DNA of 64,000 bases from Pseudaeromonas sp041441555 (GTDB taxonomy: Bacteria > Pseudomonadota > Gammaproteobacteria > Enterobacterales > Aeromonadaceae): assembly GCA_041441555.1 (NCBI GenBank), contig JASDSW010000035.1, forward strand, positions 17,856-81,855, read 5' to 3'. How positions within the stretch are numbered: the stretch's first letter is position 1; every line of letters starts with the position of its first letter. The notes beneath the pieces are model-generated. The model was not told the origin of the DNA. It searched no databases and was given only the letters and a program-made list of their open reading frames with translations. The translations under genes were made by a program, and so were the position numbers. This document shows positions 53,991-63,103 of this stretch, in pieces.

Positions 53991-54105
53991 GAGTCAACTC
54001 CTCGTGGCCAGAAGTATCTCGATCTACTAACAAAGGTAGAGCATTTTGGTGCGTCGCGCGTGCTGCCTGTGGCCTGCGTGAGCCGGCTTGTGATCTTCTC
54101 CGCCC

Positions 54106-54681
54106 TCAGCGGCGCAACCGCTCCGCCAATCTCATCGCCAGGCTGGCATGGTAATCGGCGCGCCAATGCAGGCCATCCTCGCCAGGCGTGAAGCTCGCAT
54201 CGCAACAGTGGCAGTCGAGTCGCCAACGCGCGGCACACTGTTGCCAGAGCGCGGCTAATTCGCGGCTGGCCTCCTGTTGGTTGGCGAATAGTTGTTTCCA
54301 CTGTCCCGTCAGAGTACCCAACGGGGCCGGAGCCAGCAGCAATAGGAAAGCGTCCGGCGCCAGCTCTTGCCAGCGGTGCAGGTATGTCTCCAGCCCGGTG
54401 GCGCAATCGGCCGGCGAGGCTCCGGCTGCCAGATCGTTGATCCCCAGCGCCAACACGATCTGAGTGGGCGCCATGCGCAATGCCTCCTGCCAGGCGTGAA
54501 GGCCCGAGCAGAGCCCCAGCTCCCGTCGCTCGGCGATGAGGGTGCGCCCGGGTTGCCCCTGGGCATTGAGTGCCACCCCCAACTGGCTGGCCAACCGATT
54601 GGGCCAGCGCAGCTCGGCCACATAACGCCCCCCCTGGGGGGTAAAGCCCCAAGTATTGGAGTCACCAAAACAGAGCAACAT
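54106..54681 (-). CDS. SGNH/GDSL-family hydrolase
   Basis: A 191-residue esterase/lipase-like protein with the four SGNH blocks: GDSNTWG (Ser8), a Gly in block II (AQGQPGRTL), LGINDLA (block III Asn) and EDGLHW (block V, Asp and His). There is no signal peptide, so it is probably cytoplasmic, as in TesA-unrelated acylhydrolases with the GDSN start. It lies nine bases downstream of selU on the same strand, but the two have no known functional link. The substrate is unknown. Confidence 0.85.
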   Translation of the reverse strand: MLLCFGDSNTWGFTPQGGRYVAELRWPNRLASQLGVALNAQGQPGRTLIAERRELGLCSGLHAWQEALRMAPTQIVLALGINDLAAGASPADCATGLETYLHRWQELAPDAFLLLLAPAPLGTLTGQWKQLFANQQEASRELAALWQQCAARWRLDCHCCDASFTPGEDGLHWRADYHASLAMRLAERLRR

Positions 54682-54690
54682 ACGGGATCC

Positions 54691-55818
54691 TCAGTGTGAA
54701 GCCTTAGTGGACGGACAAAACTGCAACTGCTGCAGGTAGGCTAAACAGGCATCGGCTTCGCCCCGAAAGACAATCCGTTCGCTGTTGGCCCGCAGGCTGC
54801 GTTGATAGAGGGGGTCGTAGTAGTCGCTGAGCAACCGCTCAATCCACAGACGGTGCCCGCTGCCGTCTGCATGGTCGAACTGTGCCGCCAGAGCGTCGAG
54901 AAGCTCGCCGCGCAGCAGGCGGTATCGATCGCCGCCCAGACGCCGTTCCAGCTTGGCCATGGCCTGTTGCAAGAAATCGCTCAGCGCCTGACGGGCCGCC
55001 TGCTCGTCGCCCAACTGACGCACAAACTGCGCGAGCAGCTCATCGACGTACTGACGACGAATACGCGCCACCCGCTCGGCCAGTGGCGCTTCTAGCAGGA
55101 TCAGCGGTGCCCGCTCCATGGTGCTGAACAGCGGCAGCGGCAGGGTGCAACGACCGATCATGCGACTCTCATCTTCCATCACTAGATGGGTCTGGCCGCG
55201 CCGCTCGCGCTGCAGTAGCTCGATGGCCAGCCCATTTTCAAAGTTGATGTTGCTGGGTTGTCCCTGCGGCAAGCCCCCGAAGCTGGAGCCGCGGTGGTTG
55301 GCATGGGCCTCCAGATCAATGGCGGCCGGAACGCGGGCCAGCAGATCGGTTTTGCCACTGCCGGTCATGCCTGTGACCAGCCACAGGGGCGAGTGGGTGG
55401 TGATCCGCTCCAACGTCTGCAGTAAAAATTGGCGCAGCGCCTTGTAACCGCCGGCGACTCGGGGAACCACACAACCGCGTTCGGCGAGCCATTGCTGGAC
55501 TGTCTGCGAGCGTAGTCCGCCCCGAAAACAGTAGATCACGGTTTCAGGGTGTTGGCTGATCTGGGTCAGCCAGCCCTGGAGTCGCTGCTCCCGAACATCG
55601 CCCCGCACCAGTTGATGGCCCAGCGCGATAGCGGCCTGCTGACCCTGCTGCTTGTAGCAGGTACCAACCGCGGCCCGTTCGCTGTCACTCATCAGCGGCA
55701 GATTGATGGCGGTAGGAAACGCCCCTTCGGCAAATTCGCACGGTGCACGCAGATCGATGAGCGGGCGCTGCTGCAAAAATAGCGCCGCATAATCCTCGAG
55801 GAGGGGGAGCTCCGTCAT
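54691..55818 (-). CDS. selU: tRNA 2-selenouridine synthase (SelU/MnmH)
   Basis: A 375-residue enzyme that replaces the sulfur of 2-thiouridine at the tRNA wobble base with selenium. The N-terminal rhodanese domain (about 5-130) has the active-site C97 in YCFRGGLRS, the same residue number as in E. coli. The P-loop domain follows (TGMTGSGKTDLL, about 149-160), with LEAHANHRGSSFGG and MEDESRMIG. It uses selenophosphate made by SelD, whose gene overlaps it by four bases upstream, so the two are coupled. No selA, selB or selenocysteine tRNA is in the window. Confidence 0.94.
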   Translation of the reverse strand: MTELPLLEDYAALFLQQRPLIDLRAPCEFAEGAFPTAINLPLMSDSERAAVGTCYKQQGQQAAIALGHQLVRGDVREQRLQGWLTQISQHPETVIYCFRGGLRSQTVQQWLAERGCVVPRVAGGYKALRQFLLQTLERITTHSPLWLVTGMTGSGKTDLLARVPAAIDLEAHANHRGSSFGGLPQGQPSNINFENGLAIELLQRERRGQTHLVMEDESRMIGRCTLPLPLFSTMERAPLILLEAPLAERVARIRRQYVDELLAQFVRQLGDEQAARQALSDFLQQAMAKLERRLGGDRYRLLRGELLDALAAQFDHADGSGHRLWIERLLSDYYDPLYQRSLRANSERIVFRGEADACLAYLQQLQFCPSTKASH

Positions 55819-56876
55819 GCCAGGCTCCCAAGTCGGATGCGAACCTCGCTGCCTGTTGTCTCACTGTGCTGGGCCGCCAGCTGGCCAATGGGTGCCAGGT
55901 TCAGCCCCTGCCGCTGGGCACAACGCTCGAATTCGGCACGCGCCTCCGGGCGCACCGCCACCAACAGGCCACCACTGGTTTGTGGATCACACAACAACTG
56001 CCGTTGGCGATCACTCAAGGGAACCAATTTGTGGCCATAGGAGGCAAAGTTGCGCTGGGTGCCGCCCGGGACGCAACCGGCCGCCAGGTATTCATCGACG
56101 GCGGGCAGCAGGGGAACGGCGTCCAGATCCAGCAGGGCATCGAGTCCGGAGCCTTCACACATCTCCAGCAGGTGGCCCCCCAAGCCGAAGCCGGTGACAT
56201 CGGTCAGCGCACTCACCCCCGGCAGTTTGGCAAATTCGGCACCCGCCTTGTTCAGGGTGCACATGGCCTCAATGGCTATTTGCCCATGTTCCGGCCGCAG
56301 CCGCTTCTTCTTCTGTGCCGTGGTCAAGATGCCGATGCCCAGTGGCTTGGTCAGAAACAGCAGATCGCCGTCGCGGGCGGTATCGTTGCGCTTGAGATCG
56401 GTCAATTGCACCAGACCGTTGACGGCCAGGCCAAAAATGGGCTCGGGTGAGTCGATACTGTGGCCGCCGGCCAAGGCGATGCCGGCATCCCGACAGGCTT
56501 GTCGGCCTCCGTCGACCACGGCTTGCGCGATTTCAGCGCCGAGCTGGTTGATGGGCCAACCGAGAATGGCGATGGCCACCAGCGGCGTGCCGCCCATGGC
56601 GTAGACATCGCTGATGGCATTGGTGGCGGCGATCCGGCCAAACGAGAAGGGATCATCGACGATGGGCATGAAAAAATCGGTGGTCGAGATCAGGCCGCGG
56701 CCATCGCCCAGATCGACCACCGCGGCATCATCCTTGCTCTGATGGCCGACCAGAAGCCTAGGATCGGGAAAGCCGGGAAGCTGGCTTTGCAGAATGGTAT
56801 CGAGAATTTTGGGGGAGATTTTGCAACCGCAACCGGCGCCATGGCTGTACTGGGTCAAACAGACGGCATCTGTCAT
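55815..56876 (-). CDS. selD: Selenophosphate synthetase SelD
   Basis: A 353-residue enzyme that makes selenophosphate from selenide and ATP. The N-terminal YSHGAGCGCKI has the catalytic Cys (C16) and Lys (K19); Cys, not selenocysteine, is encoded. DDAAVVDLGDG, STTDFFMPIVDDPFSFGRIAATNAISDVYAMGG, GGHSIDSPEPIFGLAVNG and LCDPQTSGGLLVAV follow. I chose the ATG at 56876, with GAGG upstream and the E. coli-like start. It is the first gene of selD-selU and feeds the tRNA modification made by SelU. Confidence 0.95.
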   Translation of the reverse strand: MTDAVCLTQYSHGAGCGCKISPKILDTILQSQLPGFPDPRLLVGHQSKDDAAVVDLGDGRGLISTTDFFMPIVDDPFSFGRIAATNAISDVYAMGGTPLVAIAILGWPINQLGAEIAQAVVDGGRQACRDAGIALAGGHSIDSPEPIFGLAVNGLVQLTDLKRNDTARDGDLLFLTKPLGIGILTTAQKKKRLRPEHGQIAIEAMCTLNKAGAEFAKLPGVSALTDVTGFGLGGHLLEMCEGSGLDALLDLDAVPLLPAVDEYLAAGCVPGGTQRNFASYGHKLVPLSDRQRQLLCDPQTSGGLLVAVRPEARAEFERCAQRQGLNLAPIGQLAAQHSETTGSEVRIRLGSLA

Positions 56877-56985
56877 CGAAGGCCTCACACACTCAAACAA
56901 ATTGCCGGCAGTATACGCCGTTTGCGGGTCGAATGGGCAGGGGATGCGGGAAGAGATGGGGCACTGACGCGGAGGGGAAAACAGA

Positions 56986-57009
56986 GGCGACGCACCATGG
57001 CGCGTCGCC
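56986..57009 (-). terminator. Candidate terminator downstream of rlmI
   Basis: An 8-bp stem GGCGACGC/GCGTCGCC about ten bases beyond the rlmI stop on the minus strand, followed by CTCTGTTTTCC. Moderate support. Confidence 0.55.
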
Positions 57010-57018
57010 CATTAACCA

Positions 57019-58212
57019 TTAAAGGACGCGAACCACCAGTCCCTTGAGGTAGAAGCCTTCCGGGTAGGCGGTGCCGATCGGGTGGTCGGCCGCCTGGCTC
57101 ATGCGCTCGAGGATCTGCGCCTCACGACCGGCATCCAGCGCCGCATCAGCCACGATCTTCTGGAACAGCTCGCTGGTCATCAGGCCGGAGCAGGAGAAGG
57201 TCAGCAGGATGCCGTTCGGGTTGAGCAGTTGGCAGGCCAGCAGGTTGATATCCTTATAGCCGCGGCAAGCGCCATCGAGCTGAGCCTTGCTCTCGGCAAA
57301 CTTGGGTGGATCCAGCACTATCATGTCGAACTTCTCGCCGCGTTCGCGGCAATCCCGCAGCAGCTTGAAGACATCCTGCTTGTGAAACTGGGCGTGACTC
57401 AAATCCAGGGCGTTGACCTCGGCATTGCGACGGGCGATAGCCAGCGCCGGTTCTGAAACATCGACGTTGACTACCTCAGTGGCCCCGCCACGCAGCGCGT
57501 ACACGCCAAAAGCACCTGTGTAACAGAAGCAGTTCAGAACCTTGCGCCCCTTGGCGTAGCGGCCGGCAATGGCGCGGTTGTCCCGTTGATCCAGGTAAAA
57601 ACCAGTCTTATGGCCGGTCTTGATGTCAACGATGATCTTGACGCCGTTGTTCTCCTCGATCACCAGCTCATCGGGCGGCAGCTCGCCGTAGACTACCCCG
57701 TGACGCTCGCTCAGCCCCTCTTTCTTGCGCACCGCCACGTCAGAGCGCTCATAGAGACTGCATTCGGGGAACAGTTGCTTGAGGGCATCAAACAGCTGCT
57801 GCTTGTGATATTCAGCGCCGGCCGAGAGCAGCTGGCAGACCAGGAAGTTGTTGTAGCGATCGATGATGATGCCCGGCAGACCATCCGACTCGGCCGCCAC
57901 CAGACGGTAGGCGGAGAGGCCCTGCTCGGCGATCAGCTCTTGACGGCCTTGTTGGGCGGCGCTCAGACGGCGGACAAAGAAGTCGGTATCAATCTGCTCG
58001 CTGCGGGTGAAGGTCCAGATGCGAACGCGGATCTGCGACTCGGGCGACCAGGCACCGCGCGCCAGCCAACGACCGTCATGGCTGAAGATTTCGACCGGAG
58101 CGCCCGGGGCCACCTTGCCCTTGACGTTTTCGATAGCCTTGGAAAAAACCCAGGGATGACGGCGTAGCAGGGAGCGCTCGCGCTCTTTTTGCAGGTAGAC
58201 AAAGGTGCTCAT
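57019..58212 (-). CDS. rlmI: 23S rRNA m5C1962 methyltransferase RlmI
   Basis: A 397-residue enzyme (E. coli 396) with an N-terminal PUA domain (about 1-75; LLRRHPWVFSKAIENVKGKVAPGAPVEIFS) and a Rossmann methyltransferase domain. The latter has VLNCFCYTGAFGVYALRGGATEVVNVDVSEPAL (SAM site), MIVLDPPKFAESK, and the catalytic Cys in LTFSCSGLM. It methylates C1962 of 23S rRNA. It reads as a single gene in front of the selD-selU pair on the same strand. The start has no strong ribosome site. Confidence 0.93.
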   Translation of the reverse strand: MSTFVYLQKERERSLLRRHPWVFSKAIENVKGKVAPGAPVEIFSHDGRWLARGAWSPESQIRVRIWTFTRSEQIDTDFFVRRLSAAQQGRQELIAEQGLSAYRLVAAESDGLPGIIIDRYNNFLVCQLLSAGAEYHKQQLFDALKQLFPECSLYERSDVAVRKKEGLSERHGVVYGELPPDELVIEENNGVKIIVDIKTGHKTGFYLDQRDNRAIAGRYAKGRKVLNCFCYTGAFGVYALRGGATEVVNVDVSEPALAIARRNAEVNALDLSHAQFHKQDVFKLLRDCRERGEKFDMIVLDPPKFAESKAQLDGACRGYKDINLLACQLLNPNGILLTFSCSGLMTSELFQKIVADAALDAGREAQILERMSQAADHPIGTAYPEGFYLKGLVVRVL

Positions 58213-58445
58213 GGGCTTCTCTCAAGACAGATTGCAGATTAAGGGCGCACAGTGTAGTGCGCTCGCCCGGTAAATGAAATGGGAAAGGAAGACAACACCA
58301 GGTCGCAACGGCGCTAGCTGACTGATTGCTTTGAGATTCTTGTGAAAAATCTTGTAAGTTTCCTTAGTAACTGACAGCTGGCTATTTATCATGCCGCAGG
58401 CGACGGGAGCTTCGACTCTCGAGGATCACCATGCAAGGAGAGGGA

Positions 58446-59648
58446 ATGAAGTCCTGGTTGTTGCGCTATCGCAAAAGAGTGCTGCTCGCTGCGCTGGCTC
58501 TGTTGCTCCTCATCGGCTGGGCGTGGCCCACTTGGTTTCCCGAGCCGGTGGAGTTCATGACGGTGCCGGTGACCCGACAGGACATTCGCGAAACGGTGCT
58601 GGCCACCGGCTCCTTGGAGGGACGCAAACAGGTCAATGTCGGCGCCCAGGTTTCCGGTCAGTTGCAGCAGCTCAAGGTGAAACTGGGCGATAGCGTCACC
58701 CAGGGACAACTGCTGGCGGTGATCGATCCGGTGCTCCCACAAAACGATCTCCGCGATGCCGAGGCGGCGCTGGATAATGTCTTGGCGCAGAAGCAGGCCA
58801 AGCAGGCGCTGCTGAAGCAATACCGGCTGGAGCTGCGACGTCAGCGCACCATGCGCAGCCAGGATGCCAGTGCCCAGGCCGATCTGGAGCAGGCTGAGGC
58901 CCAGTTGGCACAGACTCAGGCCGAGCTGCGCGCCCTGGAGGCCCAGACTCGTCAGGCCCACATCAAGGTGGACACCGCCAAGGCCAATCTGGGGTACACC
59001 CAGATCCGCGCCCCCATGGATGGCGTGGTGATCGCCATCGTCACCGAGGAGGGACAGACGGTAGTCTCCTCCCAGTCGGCCCCGACCATCCTCAAGCTGG
59101 CCGATCTCGACACCATGACCGTCAAGGCCGAGATCTCCGAGGCCGATGTCATTCGCGTACAACCGGGGCAGGCCACCCGCTTCACCATCTTGGGCGACCC
59201 GGATACCCAATATCAGGGAGTGATGCGCGCCATCGAGCCGGCCCCGGAGTCTGAAAGCAGCGAGAGCAGCAGTTCGACGACCAGCTCGACCAGCAGCTCC
59301 GCCATCTATTACAACGGCCTGTTCGATGTGCCCAATCCCCAGCACAGGCTGCGGGTCTCCATGACGGCCCAGGTCACCATAGTGCTCGGTGAGAGCAAGC
59401 AGGCGTTGGCCATCCCCTTGAGCGTGCTGGGTCAACGACTGGCTGGCAACCGCTATGAGGTGCAGGTGTTGGTCAAGGGGCAACCCGAGCCTAGAGTCAT
59501 CACCACGGGGCGCAAGGATAGCGTCCATATTGAGGTGCTTGAGGGGCTCACCGAGGGCGAACGATTGGTGATCGGCGACAGTGCCAGTGCCGAGGCGGCG
59601 CAACAGGCCAACGCCTCTGAGCGGCGCGGCCCGCCGCCGCGGGGTTAA
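58446..59648 (+). CDS. macA: Periplasmic adaptor MacA
   Basis: A 400-residue membrane fusion protein with one membrane anchor (about 10-30), barrel-sandwich halves around a helical hairpin rich in Gln/Ala (about 85-165), and the conserved LPHNDLRDAE-like and YTQIRAPMDGVVIAI, TLKLADLDTMTVKAEISEADV segments (here ILKLADLDTMTV). A Ser/Thr-only stretch (about 272-290, SESSESSSSTTSSTSSS) sits in the beta-barrel region before YYNGLFDVPNPQHRL. I chose the ATG at 58446, with AAGGAG just upstream. It is the first gene of a complete tripartite exporter. Confidence 0.9.
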   Translation: MKSWLLRYRKRVLLAALALLLLIGWAWPTWFPEPVEFMTVPVTRQDIRETVLATGSLEGRKQVNVGAQVSGQLQQLKVKLGDSVTQGQLLAVIDPVLPQNDLRDAEAALDNVLAQKQAKQALLKQYRLELRRQRTMRSQDASAQADLEQAEAQLAQTQAELRALEAQTRQAHIKVDTAKANLGYTQIRAPMDGVVIAIVTEEGQTVVSSQSAPTILKLADLDTMTVKAEISEADVIRVQPGQATRFTILGDPDTQYQGVMRAIEPAPESESSESSSSTTSSTSSSAIYYNGLFDVPNPQHRLRVSMTAQVTIVLGESKQALAIPLSVLGQRLAGNRYEVQVLVKGQPEPRVITTGRKDSVHIEVLEGLTEGERLVIGDSASAEAAQQANASERRGPPPRG

Positions 59649-59651
59649 TCA

Positions 59652-61616
59652 ATGACGCAGCCGTTGTTGCAACTGAGCGGACTGGATCGCTGTTTTCTGT
59701 CGGGAGAGCAGGAGGTGGCCGTCCTCCAGGATATCAATCTGAGCATCTATCCGGGCGAGATGGTGGCCATCGTCGGCGCCTCGGGATCCGGCAAGTCGAC
59801 GCTGATGAACATTCTGGGCTGTCTGGATCGCCCCACCCGTGGCGAGTACCGCATCAAGGGGCGTTCGACCCGCGAGCTGCCCGCCGACGAGCTGGCCGCC
59901 CTGCGCCGCCATCACTTTGGTTTCATCTTCCAGCGCTATCACCTGCTCCCGCACCTGGATGCGGTCGGCAACGTGGAAATTCCCGCCGTCTATGCCGGTT
60001 TGAACAAGCAGAAGCGCCGGGCGCGCGCCAGGCAACTGCTGGAGCGGTTGGGGCTGGGTGATCGGGCGCATCACCAACCTGGACAGCTCTCCGGCGGCCA
60101 GCAGCAACGGGTCAGCATCGCGCGGGCCCTGATGAATGGCGGCGAGGTGATCCTGGCCGATGAGCCGACCGGGGCGCTGGATAGCCGCAGTGGCCAGGAA
60201 GTGATGTCTATCCTGCAGGAGCTGCACGGGCGTGGGCATACCCTGATCCTGGTCACCCACGATCTGCAGGTGGCCGCCCACGCCGAGCGGATCATTGAAA
60301 TCCATGATGGCCAGATCATCAATGATCGGCGCAACCCCGAGCGGCCTCCTGCCGCGCCTCAAGCCCCGCGGCAGGAGGCTGTCTCCCTCACGGGGCAGGG
60401 ATGGCCGTGGCGCGCGCGCTGGAGCCAGTTTTGCGAGGCCTTCAAGATGGCCGGCATCGCCATGGCCTCCCACCGGCTGCGCACCCTGCTGACCATGCTC
60501 GGCATCATCATCGGCATCCTGGCGGTGGTCAGCGTGGTGGCGCTGGGGCAGGGAGCCCAGCAGAAGGTGGTCAACGACATCAGTGCCATCGGCACCAATA
60601 CCATCGACATCTATCCAGGCAAGGATTGGGGGGATGAGCGGGCCGCCGCCATCGAGACCCTGGTGCCCGCCGATCTGAGCGCGCTGCAGGCCCAGGTCTA
60701 TGTCGACAGCGTGACACCCAGCCTGAGCAGCAACCAGTTGCTGCGCCACGGCAACATCACCGCCAACGGCGCCATCAGCGGGGTGGGGGCGCAGTATTTC
60801 CGGGTGCGCGGCTACACGCTGGCGCGCGGCTCGCTGTTCAGTGACGACGACGTGCAGCGTCACGGTCAGATTGTGGTGATCGACCACAATACCCAGAAGA
60901 AATTTTTCCCCCACGGCGAGGATCCCATCGGGCAGGTGATGCTGCTCGGTTCGCTGCCGTGTCGGATCATCGGCGTGACGGCCGAAAAAGAGAGCCCGTT
61001 TGGAAATTCGGATAGCCTGAATGTCTGGATCCCCTACACCTCGGCCATGAGCCGTCTGCTGGGGCAGAACTATTTCAGCTCGATCACGGTGCGGGTGCGC
61101 GATGGCCTCTCCAATGCCATTGCCGAGCAGGGGATCCTCAAGCTGCTCACCCAGCGACACGGCACTCAGGATTTCTTCACCAACAGCAGCGATAGCATCC
61201 TGAAAACGGTGCAAAAGACCACCGGCACTCTGACCCTATTGATATCAGCCATCGCCGTCATCTCACTCATCGTCGGAGGCATCGGGGTCATGAACATCAT
61301 GCTGGTGTCGGTGACGGAGCGCACCCGTGAGATCGGGATCCGCATGGCGGTCGGGGCACGGCAGAGCGATATTCTGCAGCAGTTCTTGATCGAAGCGGTG
61401 CTGGTCTGTCTGTTGGGCGGTGCCATCGGCGTGCTCTGCTCGTTCGGCGTCGGGGTGGTCTTCTCCTGGTTTGTGCAGGCCATCCGCATGGTCTTCTCGA
61501 TGGGCTCGATCATCGTCGCGGTGCTCTGCTCGACCCTGATCGGCGTCCTGTTTGGCTTCCTGCCGGCTCGCAGTGCCGCGCAGCTCGATCCGATAGAGGC
61601 TTTGGCTCGTGAATAA
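59652..61616 (+). CDS. macB: MacB exporter (fused ATPase-permease)
   Basis: A 654-residue protein (E. coli 648). The N-terminal ATPase has Walker A GASGSGKST (about 41-49), LSGGQQQRVSIARALMNGGEVILADEPTGALDS, and THDLQVAAHAERI. The linker (about 225-270) leads to four membrane segments with a large periplasmic domain (LLTMLGIIIGILAVVSVVALG; GGIGVMNIMLVSVTERTREIGIRMAVGARQ). MacAB exports macrolides, enterotoxin II or heme precursors in other bacteria; the substrate here is open. It lies three bases after macA and overlaps the next gene by eight. Confidence 0.95.
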   Translation: MTQPLLQLSGLDRCFLSGEQEVAVLQDINLSIYPGEMVAIVGASGSGKSTLMNILGCLDRPTRGEYRIKGRSTRELPADELAALRRHHFGFIFQRYHLLPHLDAVGNVEIPAVYAGLNKQKRRARARQLLERLGLGDRAHHQPGQLSGGQQQRVSIARALMNGGEVILADEPTGALDSRSGQEVMSILQELHGRGHTLILVTHDLQVAAHAERIIEIHDGQIINDRRNPERPPAAPQAPRQEAVSLTGQGWPWRARWSQFCEAFKMAGIAMASHRLRTLLTMLGIIIGILAVVSVVALGQGAQQKVVNDISAIGTNTIDIYPGKDWGDERAAAIETLVPADLSALQAQVYVDSVTPSLSSNQLLRHGNITANGAISGVGAQYFRVRGYTLARGSLFSDDDVQRHGQIVVIDHNTQKKFFPHGEDPIGQVMLLGSLPCRIIGVTAEKESPFGNSDSLNVWIPYTSAMSRLLGQNYFSSITVRVRDGLSNAIAEQGILKLLTQRHGTQDFFTNSSDSILKTVQKTTGTLTLLISAIAVISLIVGGIGVMNIMLVSVTERTREIGIRMAVGARQSDILQQFLIEAVLVCLLGGAIGVLCSFGVGVVFSWFVQAIRMVFSMGSIIVAVLCSTLIGVLFGFLPARSAAQLDPIEALARE

Positions 61617-63009
61617 TCGACTCACGCATCCGTGTGTTACGCGCGCGCCGCTGGCGCTCTATCTGGCGGCTCTACTGCCTCTGCTCGCAGGTTGCAGCGC
61701 ACTGCGCTCGGACTATCACAGGCCCGAGGTGACGTTGCCGGCCGCTTGGCAGCAGGGTGCTTCTGCACCGACACGGCAATTGAGTGAGCCTTGGTGGCGG
61801 GCATTTGATGATCCCCGCCTCAATGGCTTGATTGACGAGGTGTTGCGACAGAATGCCGATCTGGCCGTCGCCGGGATTAAGTTGAGCAAGGCGCGATTGC
61901 AGGCCAACCTGACGGCGACCAATCAAACCCCGGATCTGACCGTCGGCGCCAGCCAGCAAGTTTCGGCGCCGCTCAAGGGGGGCGATTCAACCCGCAATTA
62001 CAATGCGCAAGCCAGCCTCAGCTACGAGCTGGATCTGTGGGGCCGGTTGGCCAGCAGCCGCGATGCCGCCCGCTGGGAGGCCGAGGCCACAGCGCAGGAT
62101 AAGGCGGCCACGGCGCTGAGTCTGGTGGGAACCACCGCGGCTCTGTATTGGCAGATCGGTTATCTCAACGAGAGTCTGGCATTGGGCGAAGCCAATCTGG
62201 CCGATACCCGGCACGCCCTGGCCCTGGCCACTCTCAAGCATCAGGCCGGGGCGACCGATGGGCTGGATCTGCTCCAGGCCCAGCAGGATCTGGCGACCCA
62301 AGAGGCCTCGCTGACCCAGACGCGGCAGCAACTCATCGAGCAGCGCAACGCCCTGGCGCTGTTGTTCGATGCGCCGCCCGAGCAGTGGCAGGCCCATGAG
62401 CTCGCCAGTCTGAATGATCGGGTGTTGCCCCGGGTGCCTGCGGGTCTGCCCGCCGGACTCTTGGCGCGCCGCCCCGATCTGCAGGCCAGCGAAATGCGTC
62501 TGCGCTCGGCCCTGGCCAGTGGCGACAACACCCGGCTGAGCCTCTATCCGGTGCTGGCGTTGACGGGCTCCGCGGGCGGAGAGAGCTCGAGCCTGAGCCA
62601 GGTGCTGCAGGATCCGGTGGGCACGCTGGGCGCGGGTCTGACGCTGCCCTTTGTCAATTGGAACCAGCAGCAGTTGAATGTGCAGCTGGCCGACACCGAG
62701 TACGCCCAGGCGGTGGTCGAGTTCCGCCAGTCGCTCTATCAGGCATTTTCCGAGGTAGAAAATAAGCTGGCTGCCTCGCGCCATTATCAGCAACAGGCGG
62801 ACAAGCTGCAGGCAGCCTTCGAGCTGGCCCAGCGCAGTGAACAGCTGGCCGAGGTGCGCTACCGGCAGGGGGCGACCGGTGTGCAAGCCTGGCTCGACGA
62901 GCAGCAAAAACGCCGTACCGCCGAGCAGGCCCTGGCGGAGAATCGGCTCAATCAGTTGAATAACCGGATGCAGCTGTTTCAGGCTCTCGGGGGTGGCAGC
63001 AGCCGCTAA
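61609..63009 (+). CDS. Outer membrane efflux lipoprotein, NodT/TolC family
   Basis: A 466-residue channel protein. The signal peptide ends in a lipobox LLAGC (Cys about 29), so it is lipid-anchored. It has the NodT start (YHRPEVTLPAAWQQG, LSEPWWRAFDDPRLNGLIDEVLRQNADLAVA), two OEP repeats with long Ala/Gln/Leu helices, and LPAGLLARRPDLQASEMRLRSA and the late VQAWLDEQQKRRTAEQAL. It is the outer membrane part of the MacAB system encoded just upstream, with an eight-base overlap and a GTG start. A hairpin terminator follows. Confidence 0.92.
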   Translation: MNNRLTHPCVTRAPLALYLAALLPLLAGCSALRSDYHRPEVTLPAAWQQGASAPTRQLSEPWWRAFDDPRLNGLIDEVLRQNADLAVAGIKLSKARLQANLTATNQTPDLTVGASQQVSAPLKGGDSTRNYNAQASLSYELDLWGRLASSRDAARWEAEATAQDKAATALSLVGTTAALYWQIGYLNESLALGEANLADTRHALALATLKHQAGATDGLDLLQAQQDLATQEASLTQTRQQLIEQRNALALLFDAPPEQWQAHELASLNDRVLPRVPAGLPAGLLARRPDLQASEMRLRSALASGDNTRLSLYPVLALTGSAGGESSSLSQVLQDPVGTLGAGLTLPFVNWNQQQLNVQLADTEYAQAVVEFRQSLYQAFSEVENKLAASRHYQQQADKLQAAFELAQRSEQLAEVRYRQGATGVQAWLDEQQKRRTAEQALAENRLNQLNNRMQLFQALGGGSSR

Positions 63010-63049
63010 AGGATTTGGCCGCCAGCTTGGTACTGGCCGCACAAAAGAC

Positions 63050-63072
63050 AAAGGCCACCGAGGTGGCCTTTA
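63050..63072. terminator. Bidirectional terminator after the exporter operon
   Basis: A stem AAAGGCCACC/GGTGGCCTTT lies between the convergent exporter operon and the chemoreceptor gene. The tails are A-rich on one side and TATT on the other. Confidence 0.75.
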
Positions 63073-63103
63073 TTGCAGCAATCGCTACGGGTAGCGGGGA
63101 GGC

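Noticed and set aside
59649..61214. 521-residue frame antisense to macB
   Set aside because: High GC at third positions opens long antisense frames; macB on the other strand has all family motifs, and the antisense product is His/Gln/Gly/Asp-rich without a known domain.
61987..63051. 354-residue frame antisense to the outer membrane lipoprotein gene
   Set aside because: Shadow of the efflux gene; no motif of its own.
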